Assembly: GCF_012931845.1 (NCBI RefSeq)
Contig: NZ_CP051884.1
Coordinates: 2,108,001-2,172,000 of the forward strand
Reading direction: 5' to 3'
Length of the DNA: 64,000 nt
Origin: Cellulomonas taurus
GTDB taxonomy: Bacteria; Actinomycetota; Actinomycetes; Actinomycetales; Cellulomonadaceae
Below, one piece after another: positions 10,638 to 18,313 of this stretch. Within the stretch, counting starts at the first letter, position 1. Each line of letters starts with the position of its first letter. Under the pieces are notes generated by a model. That model saw only the letters and a program-made list of their open reading frames with translations, did no database searches and had not been told where the DNA came from. The position numbers and the translations under genes are program-made.

Positions 10638-10697
10638 GACGTCACCTCCCCGATGCGTCGTCGCGGGCACCCGTCGGCACCCGATGGCCCCACGGTA

Positions 10698-10714
10698 CTC
10701 CACTTCGCTCCACC
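10698..10714 (-). promoter_or_regulatory. Candidate MraZ operator (two GTGGAG repeats)
   Basis: On the minus strand GTGGAG occurs at 10713-10708 and again at 10703-10698, exactly 10 bp apart, 61-76 bp upstream of the mraZ start. MraZ is known to bind short direct repeats with 10-bp spacing upstream of mraZ, so this is its likely site. No third copy is visible. The 10638-10964 intergenic region also carries the moxR promoter on the other strand; nothing else was recognised there. Confidence 0.6.
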
Positions 10715-10925
10715 TGCATCGGTGCAACGGGTGAATTTCGTGCGTCCGGATCGTGTTTTCCCTGGTCAGCGCGCGGGGAGCGATGTGGAGCGATTTCGAG
10801 CCCAGCGCGTCGCACCGGGGCGACTTCTCGGCTTCTGGGGTGGTTTGCCGGGTCCGACCGGGCACCCGCGCACCCCGGAGGGGAGGGATGTGGAGGATCA
10901 CCCCCCACCACCGGGCCGCTCGCCC

Positions 10926-10931
10926 GTACGC
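10926..10931 (+). promoter_or_regulatory. Possible -10 element of the moxR operon
   Basis: TACGCT lies 34 bp upstream of the moxR ATG, followed by a short leader containing the GAGGGG ribosome site. It fits the actinobacterial TANNNT pattern; no convincing -35 is visible. Confidence 0.4.
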
Positions 10932-10964
10932 TCATCCCCACCACATCCGACTGAGGGGTTCTCC

Positions 10965-11978
10965 ATGCCACACCCGGACCGGGACGACACCGCCGAGCTG
11001 CTCGAGGTGGCCGCCGCCATGCGCACATCGGTGGAGCGCGTGGTCACCGGGCGCCCCGACCTGGTCCGGATGACCGTCGCCGTGCTGCTCGCGGGCGGGC
11101 ACCTGCTGCTGGAGGACGTCCCCGGGGTCGGCAAGACCACCCTCGCCAAGGCCATCGCCCGCAGCATCGACTGCACGGTGGGCCGGGTGCAGTTCACCCC
11201 GGACCTGCTGCCCGGCGACCTGACCGGCGTGACGATCTACCGCGCTGCCACCCAGGAGTTCGAGTTCCGGCCCGGCCCGCTGTTCTCGCACGTGGTGATC
11301 GGCGACGAGATCAACCGCGCCTCGCCCAAGACCCAGTCGGCGTTGCTGGAGTCGATGCAGGAGGCCCAGGTCACCGTCGACGGGCGCACCCACCCGCTGC
11401 CCCGCCCCTTCCTGGTGATCGCGACCCAGAACCCGGTCGAGATGGAGGGCACCTACCCGTTGCCCGAGGCGCAGCGGGACCGGTTCATGGCCCGGCTCTC
11501 GCTCGGGTACCCCTCGGCGGCCGACGAGCTGGCGATGTTGGAGGTGCAGGAGACCTCCGACCCCCTGGCCGACCTGGCACCGGTCACCGATGCCACCCAG
11601 GTGTCCCGGCTGATCGAGGCGACCCGGGGGCTGCACGCCTCCGCCGCGGCCAAGCAGTACGTGGTCGACCTGGTGGGCGCCACCCGCGCCGACGGTGCGC
11701 TGCGCCTGGGCGCCTCCCCGCGCGCGTCGATCCAGCTGTTGCGTGCGGCGAAGGGGCTGGCAGCCGTGGACGGGCGGTCGTTCGTCCTGCCGGACGACGT
11801 GCAGGAGCTCGCCGTCCCGGTGCTGGCCCACCGGCTGATCCCCTCCGCCGAGGCCCGGTTGGCCGGTCGCGGACCGCAGGACGTGGTGCGCGACCTGGTC
11901 GCCCGGGTCCCGGTGCCGACGGTCCCCGGCGAGGACGACCGTCCCGGCCGGGTGTCGCTGCGTTCCGCCCTGCGCTGA
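10965..11978 (+). CDS. MoxR-family AAA+ ATPase
   Basis: AAA+ ATPase of the MoxR group, which act as chaperone-like factors and are commonly encoded with DUF58 and transglutaminase proteins. The 337-residue protein has Walker A VPGVGKTT at 52-59, Walker B VVIGDEINR at about 110-118, the ASPKTQSALLE segment and sensor ATQNPVEMEGTYPLPEAQ. The ATG at 10965 has GAGGGG seven to eight bases upstream. The stop overlaps the next ATG by one base (TGATG), giving a coupled three-gene operon. The exact target is unknown. Confidence 0.9.
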   Translation: MPHPDRDDTAELLEVAAAMRTSVERVVTGRPDLVRMTVAVLLAGGHLLLEDVPGVGKTTLAKAIARSIDCTVGRVQFTPDLLPGDLTGVTIYRAATQEFEFRPGPLFSHVVIGDEINRASPKTQSALLESMQEAQVTVDGRTHPLPRPFLVIATQNPVEMEGTYPLPEAQRDRFMARLSLGYPSAADELAMLEVQETSDPLADLAPVTDATQVSRLIEATRGLHASAAAKQYVVDLVGATRADGALRLGASPRASIQLLRAAKGLAAVDGRSFVLPDDVQELAVPVLAHRLIPSAEARLAGRGPQDVVRDLVARVPVPTVPGEDDRPGRVSLRSALR

Positions 11979-13153
11979 TGCGCTGGCGTCCGACCGCTCG
12001 CGGCGTGGGCATGGTCGTGCTCGGCCTCGCGGTGATGGCGGCCGCGACCGCGATCGGATCGACCGACCTGCTGGTGCTCGGGGCGATCCCGGTGCTCGCC
12101 GCCGCGGCCGGATGCGCCCTGCTGGTGGTCGAGTTGGCGCGTGGCCGTCGCCGGGGCCACGAGGTGCGCCGCACCGTCCGCCCGGACCCGGTGCACGCCG
12201 GGCGGATCGCCGAGGTCGAGGTCGAGGTCACCGGTCACCGTGCCGAGCAGCTCCGGCTCCGCGAGCAGGCAGCCACCGAGCTGTCCGGCGGACGACCGTT
12301 GCGCGCCCGGGTCTCCCGCACCGACGACCGGATCCGGCTGCGGTACCAGGTGCTCGCCGGACGGCGCGGGCGGTGGACGATGGGGCCGCTCACCGTGACC
12401 CGCACCGACCCGTTCGGGGTGGCCAGCATCCGGGGAGCGCTCGGCGTCGAGCAGGACCTCAGCGTGTGGCCGGACGTCGAGGAGCTGCCGGTGCCGCGCA
12501 CCCTGCTGCTGGCCGAGCCCGACCGCGCCGTCACCGGTGCGCACTCCCCCGGTTCGGACGACGCGGCACTGCGCGAGTACCAGGTGGGTGACGATCTGCG
12601 CCGGGTGCACTGGCCGTCGTCGGCCCGCCGCGGGTCGCTGCTGGTGCGCACCGACGAGCACGCCGGGGTCCGAACCGCCTCCGTGCTGCTCGACCCGTCG
12701 CCGGAGGGCGAGGCCCTGGAGTGGAGCATCCGGATGGCGGCGTCGGCGGCGATCGCCCTGCAGGCTGCCGGGCACCCCACCCGCCTGCTCACCGACGGCC
12801 CGCATCCCGGCACCGGCGACCGGACCGCCCTGCTGGACGCCACCGTCGACCTGGTCGGACAGCCGGACCGGGACGCCGCCGACCGGTCGCTGCTCGCCCA
12901 GATCCGCACGGTCGAGGGCACCGACGGGGGTGTCGGGTTGGTCGTCGCCGTGCTCGGCCCCCAGCACCCCACCCTGCGAGCGGCCCTGGCCGGCCTGAGC
13001 ACCGCCCGCCCGTGCTGGGCGATCGTGCGCGGCACCGGTGAGGAGGCCACCGCCACCGCCCGCGACCTGCTGCGGGCCGGGTGGCGCACCGTGCAGGTCG
13101 AGGTCGGGGCCGACCTGACGGCGACCTGGCTCAGCCTGGGCAGCGTGGCATGA
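11978..13153 (+). CDS. DUF58 domain protein
   Basis: Protein of 391 residues with two N-terminal hydrophobic helices (about 10-30 and 33-52), a beta-rich middle part and the DUF58 signature GDDLRRVHW at about 204-212 followed by SSARRGSLLVR. DUF58 proteins resemble von Willebrand type A domains and are the usual middle gene of MoxR/DUF58/transglutaminase operons; their biochemical role is not settled. Overlaps both neighbours (TGATG upstream, ATGA downstream), so it is probably made in fixed ratio with them. Confidence 0.88.
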   Translation: MRWRPTARGVGMVVLGLAVMAAATAIGSTDLLVLGAIPVLAAAAGCALLVVELARGRRRGHEVRRTVRPDPVHAGRIAEVEVEVTGHRAEQLRLREQAATELSGGRPLRARVSRTDDRIRLRYQVLAGRRGRWTMGPLTVTRTDPFGVASIRGALGVEQDLSVWPDVEELPVPRTLLLAEPDRAVTGAHSPGSDDAALREYQVGDDLRRVHWPSSARRGSLLVRTDEHAGVRTASVLLDPSPEGEALEWSIRMAASAAIALQAAGHPTRLLTDGPHPGTGDRTALLDATVDLVGQPDRDAADRSLLAQIRTVEGTDGGVGLVVAVLGPQHPTLRAALAGLSTARPCWAIVRGTGEEATATARDLLRAGWRTVQVEVGADLTATWLSLGSVA

Positions 13154-15411
13154 ACGACCGGATCCGACCCGGCACCCCGCGCGCGCTGCTGTCGACGGCA
13201 ATCCTGATCGCCGCCCTGCTCACTGGGCTGGGCGCGTTCTCCGCCCTGGTCACCACCACCGGGCCCTGGCTGATCCACCTCGGCCTGGCGCTGCTCGGTC
13301 TCGCCGCCGTGGTGTCGCTGACCCGGGCGGTGACCACCTCGGTCTGGCTGCCCTCGATCACCGGCCTGGTCGTCGCCGGGTACGGGATGCTGATCGCCTA
13401 CGGCCCCGGCGCACTGCCCCTCCTGCCGGACACGGCACGCTTCACGGCGGTGGTCCGGGACGGCATCGCGGCGGTCCGGGACGGGGTGGTGCCGCTGGAC
13501 GTCCAGCGACCGGTCGAACTCCTGATCATCGGCGCGGTCCTGGTGCTCTACCTCGCCGCCGACCTGCTCGCGGTCGGTGTCGGGATGCCCGCCCTGGCCG
13601 GTCTGGCACTGGCCACGCTCTGGGTGCCCGCCGCCGCGCTCGGCTTCCCCGGCAGCACCTGGGCCCTGTTCGGCACCGGGGTGCTCTACCTGGCCCTGAT
13701 CCTGGTCGGACGGGAGCAGGGACCGCGCACCACCCGCAGCCGGACCGTCCGGGGCGTCGCCGCCACCGGAACGCTTGCCGCCGCACTGGTCGTCATCGTG
13801 GCCATCGTCGGGGTGCCCCACCTGACCGCGCTACCGGTCTGGTCCTGGTCCGGTCCTCCGGTCTCCGGCACCGGGGCGATGGGCTCGGTCCGGCTCGCCG
13901 ACGACCTCGACCTGCGCGACAGCCTCGGACCGCAGTCCGAGCAGGTGGTGCTCCGGTACCGGGTCGACCCGGTCGGTCAGACCGACGACGACGCGCCGCG
14001 GGCCACCGCCACCCTGGCCGGACCGCTGCGGTCGTTCACCCTGCGCGACTTCGACGGTCGGTCCTGGTCCCGCGACGCCGAGGGCGAGACCACCGACTGG
14101 GACCGCGACACCCTGCTCGCCTCCGACCGCTCCCTGCTCGGCACCACCCCCGACCCCAGCCGCGGCACCCTCGTCGCACTCGACCTGGTGGTCGGCGCCC
14201 TGCGCGAGGAGCGCCTTCCGGTCACGGTCTTCCCGCGCACGGTCGACATCGGCAGCCCCTGGGTCTACGACGTCGACCGGGACGAGGTGGTCGGCGGCCG
14301 GACCGACGTGAGTGAGCGCTACACCATGGTGGTCCAGGTCCCCGGCCTGACCGCCGACCTGCTGCGTTCCGCCACCGGTGAGCTGCCCGAGGACATCGAC
14401 CCCTACCTCGACGTGCCGGGCACCGAGCATGAGGACGACCTGCGCGCACTGGCCGCCGACATCACCGCCGATGCCGCGACCCCCTTCGACCAGGCGCTGG
14501 CCCTGCAGACCTACTTCCGCGACACCACCCGGTTCCGCTACGACACGGACATCGACCAGGGCGACTCCGACGACGCGGTGTGGGACTTCCTGCAGAGCCG
14601 GCGCGGCTACTGCGTCCAGTACGCCACCTCGATGACCCTGATGGCACGGATGCTCGGCATCCCGGCCCGGCTCGGCGTCGGCTTCCTGCCCGGCAGCCTG
14701 GCCACCGACGGCGACTACGAGATCACCGGCTCCGACGCCCACGCCTGGCCCGAGCTGTACTTCCCCGGCGTCGGGTGGGTCCGGTTCGAGCCCACCCCCG
14801 CCGTGCAGACCGGCGCACCCCCGAGCTGGAGCAACCCGTCCACCGCCTCCGCCCCCACACCGTCGGCCGCATCCACCGTCGCCCCCAGCGCCGCCGCCTC
14901 CGCATCCGCCGCGGCCAGCGCTTCGGCCAGTGCCGCGGCCCAGCAGGCTGCCACGGCGGCCCAGGACGCCGACCGGGTGGAGACCGGGCCGATCGCGGCT
15001 CTGGTGAGCCTGCTGGTCATCGGGGTGGTCACCGGCGTGCTGCTCACCCGGCGACGGGCCGCCCTGCCGCTGACCCCGGAACGCGCGTGGGCCATGCTGC
15101 GCACCGGGCTGCGCCGGTCGTCGATCACCTGGTCCGACGCGGTGACACCCCGGCAGGCGGCGCAACACATCCGCGATCAGGTCGACCAGGCGCGCGGGCG
15201 ACCGCTGGGGACCGCGGCCTCCGAGGCGCTCACCGCCCTGCTGCACGCGGTCGAGTCGGCGCGGTACCTACCGGAGCCCGAGGCGCCGACCCCGGAGGTG
15301 CTGCGCGGGTGGGTGGACACGGTGCTGACCGACCTGCGCGGCGACCGGAGCCGACCCCTGGGCCGTCGGGACCGCGGGTCGGCGGACCCGGCCACCGTGT
15401 CCCGTCGGTGA
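13150..15411 (+). CDS. Transglutaminase-like membrane protein (TgpA type)
   Basis: Integral membrane protein of 753 residues. About six hydrophobic helices occupy residues 15-240, an extracytoplasmic region follows, then a transglutaminase core with catalytic cysteine in RGYCVQYATSM (C488), SDAHAWPELYF with the histidine near 530 and a downstream aspartate/acidic position. An alanine/serine-rich linker (about 560-600) leads to one more helix and a cytoplasmic C-terminal domain. This is the TgpA/DUF3488 architecture. Substrate unknown; likely acts at the cell envelope. Last gene of the moxR operon. Confidence 0.9.
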   Translation: MNDRIRPGTPRALLSTAILIAALLTGLGAFSALVTTTGPWLIHLGLALLGLAAVVSLTRAVTTSVWLPSITGLVVAGYGMLIAYGPGALPLLPDTARFTAVVRDGIAAVRDGVVPLDVQRPVELLIIGAVLVLYLAADLLAVGVGMPALAGLALATLWVPAAALGFPGSTWALFGTGVLYLALILVGREQGPRTTRSRTVRGVAATGTLAAALVVIVAIVGVPHLTALPVWSWSGPPVSGTGAMGSVRLADDLDLRDSLGPQSEQVVLRYRVDPVGQTDDDAPRATATLAGPLRSFTLRDFDGRSWSRDAEGETTDWDRDTLLASDRSLLGTTPDPSRGTLVALDLVVGALREERLPVTVFPRTVDIGSPWVYDVDRDEVVGGRTDVSERYTMVVQVPGLTADLLRSATGELPEDIDPYLDVPGTEHEDDLRALAADITADAATPFDQALALQTYFRDTTRFRYDTDIDQGDSDDAVWDFLQSRRGYCVQYATSMTLMARMLGIPARLGVGFLPGSLATDGDYEITGSDAHAWPELYFPGVGWVRFEPTPAVQTGAPPSWSNPSTASAPTPSAASTVAPSAAASASAAASASASAAAQQAATAAQDADRVETGPIAALVSLLVIGVVTGVLLTRRRAALPLTPERAWAMLRTGLRRSSITWSDAVTPRQAAQHIRDQVDQARGRPLGTAASEALTALLHAVESARYLPEPEAPTPEVLRGWVDTVLTDLRGDRSRPLGRRDRGSADPATVSRR

Positions 15412-15710
15412 CGTCGGCGCGTCGTTCGGCCATTGGACGAACCCCGCGGACGCGGCACCCACCGGTCCTGTCGGGCACGTCGGCGCGTCGCTCGGCCATC
15501 GGACGCACCTCAGCGGACGCGGCACCCACCGGTCCTGTCGGGCACGTCGGCGCGTCGCTCGGCCATCGGACGCACCCCAGCAGACGCGGCGACCGCCGCC
15601 CGTCGGCGACGTCGGCGCATCGTTCGCTCATCGCACGCGTCCACGGGGAGCGGCCTCGCGCCCGACGGGCATGTCGGCGCCTCGTATGTCGCCGTCGCCA
15701 CGCGGCCCAG
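15411..15710. repeat. Degenerate tandem repeat, unit about 62-67 bp
   Basis: Four to five consecutive units begin with GTCGGCGCGTCG at about 15411, 15477, 15544 and 15609, with a shorter diverged fifth at 15671. Unit lengths are 66, 67, 65 and 62 bp. Units 1 to 3 share GACGCGGC in the middle, and units 1 and 2 share CCACCGGTCCTGTCGGGC at the end. Identity falls from left to right. No coding frame on either strand looks genuine. First part of the 463-bp gap between the transglutaminase and DUF3040 genes, whose stop codons face it from both sides. Confidence 0.85.
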
Positions 15711-15766
15711 GACGTGGCGGTCCAGGACGTGGCGGTCCAGAAGGGTGGCGGTCCAGGTGGCGGCCC
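15711..15766. repeat. Short tandem repeat GTGGCGGTCCAG
   Basis: Two exact 15-bp units (GACGTGGCGGTCCAG at 15711-15725 and 15726-15740), a 16-bp variant at 15741-15756 and a partial fourth copy (GTGGCGGCCC) from 15757. It immediately follows the larger repeat array and precedes the terminator hairpin. Confidence 0.85.
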
Positions 15767-15795
15767 GACGCATGATCGTCGGCGCCCGGACAGCA

Positions 15796-15830
15796 CGAAG
15801 CGCCGCGCAGGACTGCTGCGCGGCGCTTCG
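15796..15830. terminator. Strong bidirectional terminator hairpin
   Basis: Perfect 15-bp stem (arms 15796-15810 and 15816-15830, arm CGAAGCGCCGCGCAG) with a 5-nt loop. It lies between the convergent transglutaminase gene and the DUF3040 gene, and is likely to end transcripts from both. There is no U-tract, as is common in high-GC actinobacteria. Confidence 0.8.
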
Positions 15831-15874
15831 TCCGACAACTGGATTCGATCAGCGACCAGATGACCCGCTGTGGG

Positions 15875-16267
15875 TCAGCGGCCGCCCTCGCCCCGCCGGT
15901 CCCAGCGTTCTTCGATCCGGTCCATGAATCCCTTCTTCGCGGGCTTCCGGCCGGCGGCGGGGCGCGGGGCCGTGCTGCCGTCGGGGCGGACCACACCGGC
16001 CGGGCCGGACTTGCGCGGTTTGGTGAAGGCCACCGCCACCGCACCGAACATCACCAGGAACCCGATCACGCCGAGCCACACCAGTGAGGCAGCAGCGCCG
16101 ATCACCAGCAGCAGCAGGCCGACGAGCGCGCCGATTCCGCCCAGGATGTATCGCAGGACCGGCTTGCGACCGCTCGATGTGAGCGTGGTCGCGAGCCGGG
16201 GATCATCAGATGTGAGCTGCCGCTCCATCTGCTCCAGTACACGTTGCTCGTACTCGGAGAGAGGCAT
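15875..16267 (-). CDS. DUF3040 family membrane protein
   Basis: Small protein of 130 residues. Its N-terminus PLSEYEQRVLEQMERQL is typical of DUF3040 proteins of actinobacteria. Two adjacent hydrophobic helices lie at about 40-58 and 60-82, followed by a basic, proline-rich cytoplasmic tail ending MDRIEERWDRRGEGGR. Function is unknown; these genes are often near the dcw/DinB region. ATG at 16267 is preceded by a weak GGGGG tract. Ends at the repeat and terminator region. Confidence 0.85.
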   Translation of the reverse strand: MPLSEYEQRVLEQMERQLTSDDPRLATTLTSSGRKPVLRYILGGIGALVGLLLLVIGAAASLVWLGVIGFLVMFGAVAVAFTKPRKSGPAGVVRPDGSTAPRPAAGRKPAKKGFMDRIEERWDRRGEGGR

Positions 16268-16344
16268 ATCAACCCCCGTGCTCCGCCGTCGGGACTTCTT
16301 CGCCTCAGGATAGAGGGCGTTTTGGATTGCCGGTAGTCGAGCGC

Positions 16345-17781
16345 TCATGCCTCGTCCCGCCGGGGACCGCCACCGGAGCTCAGTCGGTACTTCCTGGGCA
16401 GGTCCCGGGCCAGGCGTTCCGGGGCCAGAGCGGCCTCCGGGCCGGATGCGGCTGCCGCATGCGGTGCCTCGCCACGTTCGCCACCAGCGGAGCCGTCCGG
16501 CTGCACGGCCTTCGAACTGACGTGCCGCGCGGCCACCGCACCACCGCCGGCGCCGCGGCCGACCGCTCGGGTCGCCGACCCGATGGCCGCCCGGCCGAAC
16601 CGCTCGCGCACCTGGTCCATCACCAGCTCGGCCTGTCGCTGCGCCTCGCCCTGCCCGGTCATCGCCTCCTCCAATGTGGGCTGCTGCACCACGTGCTCGG
16701 CGGCGACCAAACCCTCGGCCCGCACGCCGATCAGCCGGATCGGCAGCCCGGCGAGGTCGACCCCCGCCAACAGCTCGCGGGCGGCGAGGTACAGCTCTCG
16801 GGCGACGTCGGTGGGCTGGGTGAGGGTCCGCGACCGGTTGAGGGTGCGGAAGTCGGAGGTGCGGATCTTGATCGCCACCGTCTTGGCCATCACCTGCTGC
16901 GCCCGCAACCGACCCGCGCACCGGTCGGCCAGGTCGAGCAGCTTGCTCTCCACCTGCCGCAGGTCGTGGATGTCGACGGCGAAGGTCTCCTCCGCACCGA
17001 CGCTCTTCTCCTCCCGACCCGGGCTGACCGGCCGCGGATCACGTCCCCAGGCCAGGTCGTACAGGTGCGCCCCGGCGGTCTTACCCACCGCCTGCTGGAC
17101 GGTGCGCACATCGGAGTCGGCGAGTTCGGCCACGGTGCGGATCCCCCACCGCTCCAGATTCGCCGCGGTGCGCTCGCCCACGCCCCACAGCGCGCCGACC
17201 GGAAGCACCCTCAGGAACTCGACCGTGGCAGCCCGCGGGATCAGCAGCACCCCGTCCGGTTTGGCGTGGCCGGAGGCCAGCTTGGCGACGAACTTGTTCG
17301 CCGCGATCCCGACCGAGCAGGTGATGCCGTGTTCGGCGCGCACCCGCTCCCGGATCATCGCGGCGATCCGGGTCGGTGGACCCAACCGCCGACGCGCCCC
17401 CGCGACGTCCAGGAACGCCTCGTCCACGCTCACCTGTTCGACCAGGGAGGTGACCTCGTGCAGCACTGCCATCACCGAGCGGGAGACGTCGTAGTAGGCG
17501 CCATGGTCCGGCGGGATCACGATCGCCTGCGGACACAGCCGCTGCGCCACCGCCATCGGCATCGCCGAGTGCACCCCGAAGGCCCGCGCCTCGTAGGTAG
17601 CGGCGAGCACCACCGACCGCTGCGACCCACCGACGATGACCGGCCGTCCGCGCAGGTGTGGGCGGCGCGCCAGCTCCACCGAAGCGAAGAACGCGTCCAT
17701 GTCGACGTGCAGGATCGAGGCGCCCTCCTCCTCGTGACCCCAATCGCGACGCGCGCCCTCGGCCCGCGGACCCCGGCTCAT
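16345..17781 (-). CDS. dinB: DNA polymerase IV (Y family)
   Basis: Translesion DNA polymerase that inserts opposite damaged bases. The 478-residue protein has catalytic HVDMDAFFASVE at 25-36, the VSVDEAFLD acidic pair near 130, VGIAANKFVAKLAS, GVGERTAANL in the helix-hairpin-helix region and a little-finger domain (SVGAEETFAVDI onwards). The last 100 residues are low-complexity and carry no clear beta-clamp motif that I can name. ATG overlaps the stop of the upstream HEPN gene (TGATG), so it is co-transcribed from the LexA-controlled promoter at 18269-18297. Confidence 0.94.
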   Translation of the reverse strand: MSRGPRAEGARRDWGHEEEGASILHVDMDAFFASVELARRPHLRGRPVIVGGSQRSVVLAATYEARAFGVHSAMPMAVAQRLCPQAIVIPPDHGAYYDVSRSVMAVLHEVTSLVEQVSVDEAFLDVAGARRRLGPPTRIAAMIRERVRAEHGITCSVGIAANKFVAKLASGHAKPDGVLLIPRAATVEFLRVLPVGALWGVGERTAANLERWGIRTVAELADSDVRTVQQAVGKTAGAHLYDLAWGRDPRPVSPGREEKSVGAEETFAVDIHDLRQVESKLLDLADRCAGRLRAQQVMAKTVAIKIRTSDFRTLNRSRTLTQPTDVARELYLAARELLAGVDLAGLPIRLIGVRAEGLVAAEHVVQQPTLEEAMTGQGEAQRQAELVMDQVRERFGRAAIGSATRAVGRGAGGGAVAARHVSSKAVQPDGSAGGERGEAPHAAAASGPEAALAPERLARDLPRKYRLSSGGGPRRDEA

Positions 17782-18242
17782 CAGCCCGCGCGGCGGCCGC
17801 CGGGCGCCACCGGGTCCGCACCGGACTGCTCGGCCCACGCCTCGAGCTCCGCCCGGACCACGTCCAGGAAGTCCTCGGCGTGGCAGAGCACCTGCTCCGC
17901 GCGCTCGTCCGAGACAGCGTCGAACCGACCGGCGTCGACAGCGGCTCGCAGCGCGGCGCCACCCGCGAAGTACGCGGTCCAGCGGGCCAGCTCGGGCATC
18001 ACCTGGTCCAGCAGCTCCCACACCGTCCGGGTCTGGCGTCGCCGGGACAGCGGCTGCCGTTCCGCCAGTACGGCGGCACCGGCGCGCAGGGCGGCGAGGT
18101 GGGCGTGGGCGAACTTCTCCCACGGCTCGGAGGAGAACTGGGCGGCGACCAGCTCGGCATCCGCCCGGGACAGCAGCTCAGCAGTGCGCCCGGACAGCCC
18201 CGGGGCCGCGGCCCGTGCGACGTGCAAGGTCCTGACCGACAT
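17781..18242 (-). CDS. HEPN-domain protein, SAV_6107 type
   Basis: Mostly alpha-helical protein of 153 residues with PWEKFAHAHLAALRAGAAVL at about 48-67 and a long helical second half, as in actinobacterial HEPN proteins of the SAV_6107 group. The family role is unknown; some HEPN proteins are RNases, but I see no convincing RX4-6H motif. I chose ATG 18242 because AGGGAGGTG lies just upstream; an in-frame ATG at 18266 would place the ribosome site inside the gene. First gene of an operon with dinB, with a perfect LexA box over its promoter. Confidence 0.82.
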   Translation of the reverse strand: MSVRTLHVARAAAPGLSGRTAELLSRADAELVAAQFSSEPWEKFAHAHLAALRAGAAVLAERQPLSRRRQTRTVWELLDQVMPELARWTAYFAGGAALRAAVDAGRFDAVSDERAEQVLCHAEDFLDVVRAELEAWAEQSGADPVAPGGRRAG

Positions 18243-18268
18243 CCCGCACCTCCCTCTCTCGTCCACCC

Positions 18269-18297
18269 AGTATCGAACACCTGTTCGAATAGGTCAA
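18269..18297 (-). promoter_or_regulatory. Promoter of the HEPN-dinB operon
   Basis: Minus-strand -35 TTGACC (18297-18292) and -10 GATACT (18274-18269) are separated by 17 bp, a good sigma70-type match. The LexA box lies inside the spacer, which would allow full repression. Confidence 0.7.
18273..18288. promoter_or_regulatory. LexA box upstream of HEPN-dinB
   Basis: TCGAACACCTGTTCGA is a perfect palindromic match to the TCGAAC-N4-GTTCGA operator of actinobacterial LexA. It sits in the spacer of the HEPN-dinB promoter and 14 bp from the -10 of the divergent gene at 18314, so it may affect both. Confidence 0.9.
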
Positions 18298-18301
18298 CAC
18301 G

Positions 18302-18307
18302 TACGGT
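18302..18307 (+). promoter_or_regulatory. -10 element for a leaderless transcript
   Basis: TACGGT ends six bases before the GTG at 18314, placing the expected transcription start on the first base of the start codon. Confidence 0.55.
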
Positions 18308-18313
18308 GGGTCC

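Noticed and set aside
15411..15710. CRISPR array
   Set aside because: Units are contiguous, similar along their whole length and degrade progressively; there are no unique spacers of constant size and no cas genes.
15510..15773. Repeat-encoded peptide gene on the minus strand (MAERRADVPDR repeats)
   Set aside because: The frame exists only because the DNA unit length is often near a multiple of three; no ribosome site, no conserved start, and it runs through unrelated repeat DNA.
18242..18266. Earlier ATG for the HEPN protein
   Set aside because: It would put the strong AGGGAGGTG ribosome site inside the gene and leave almost no leader after the promoter.
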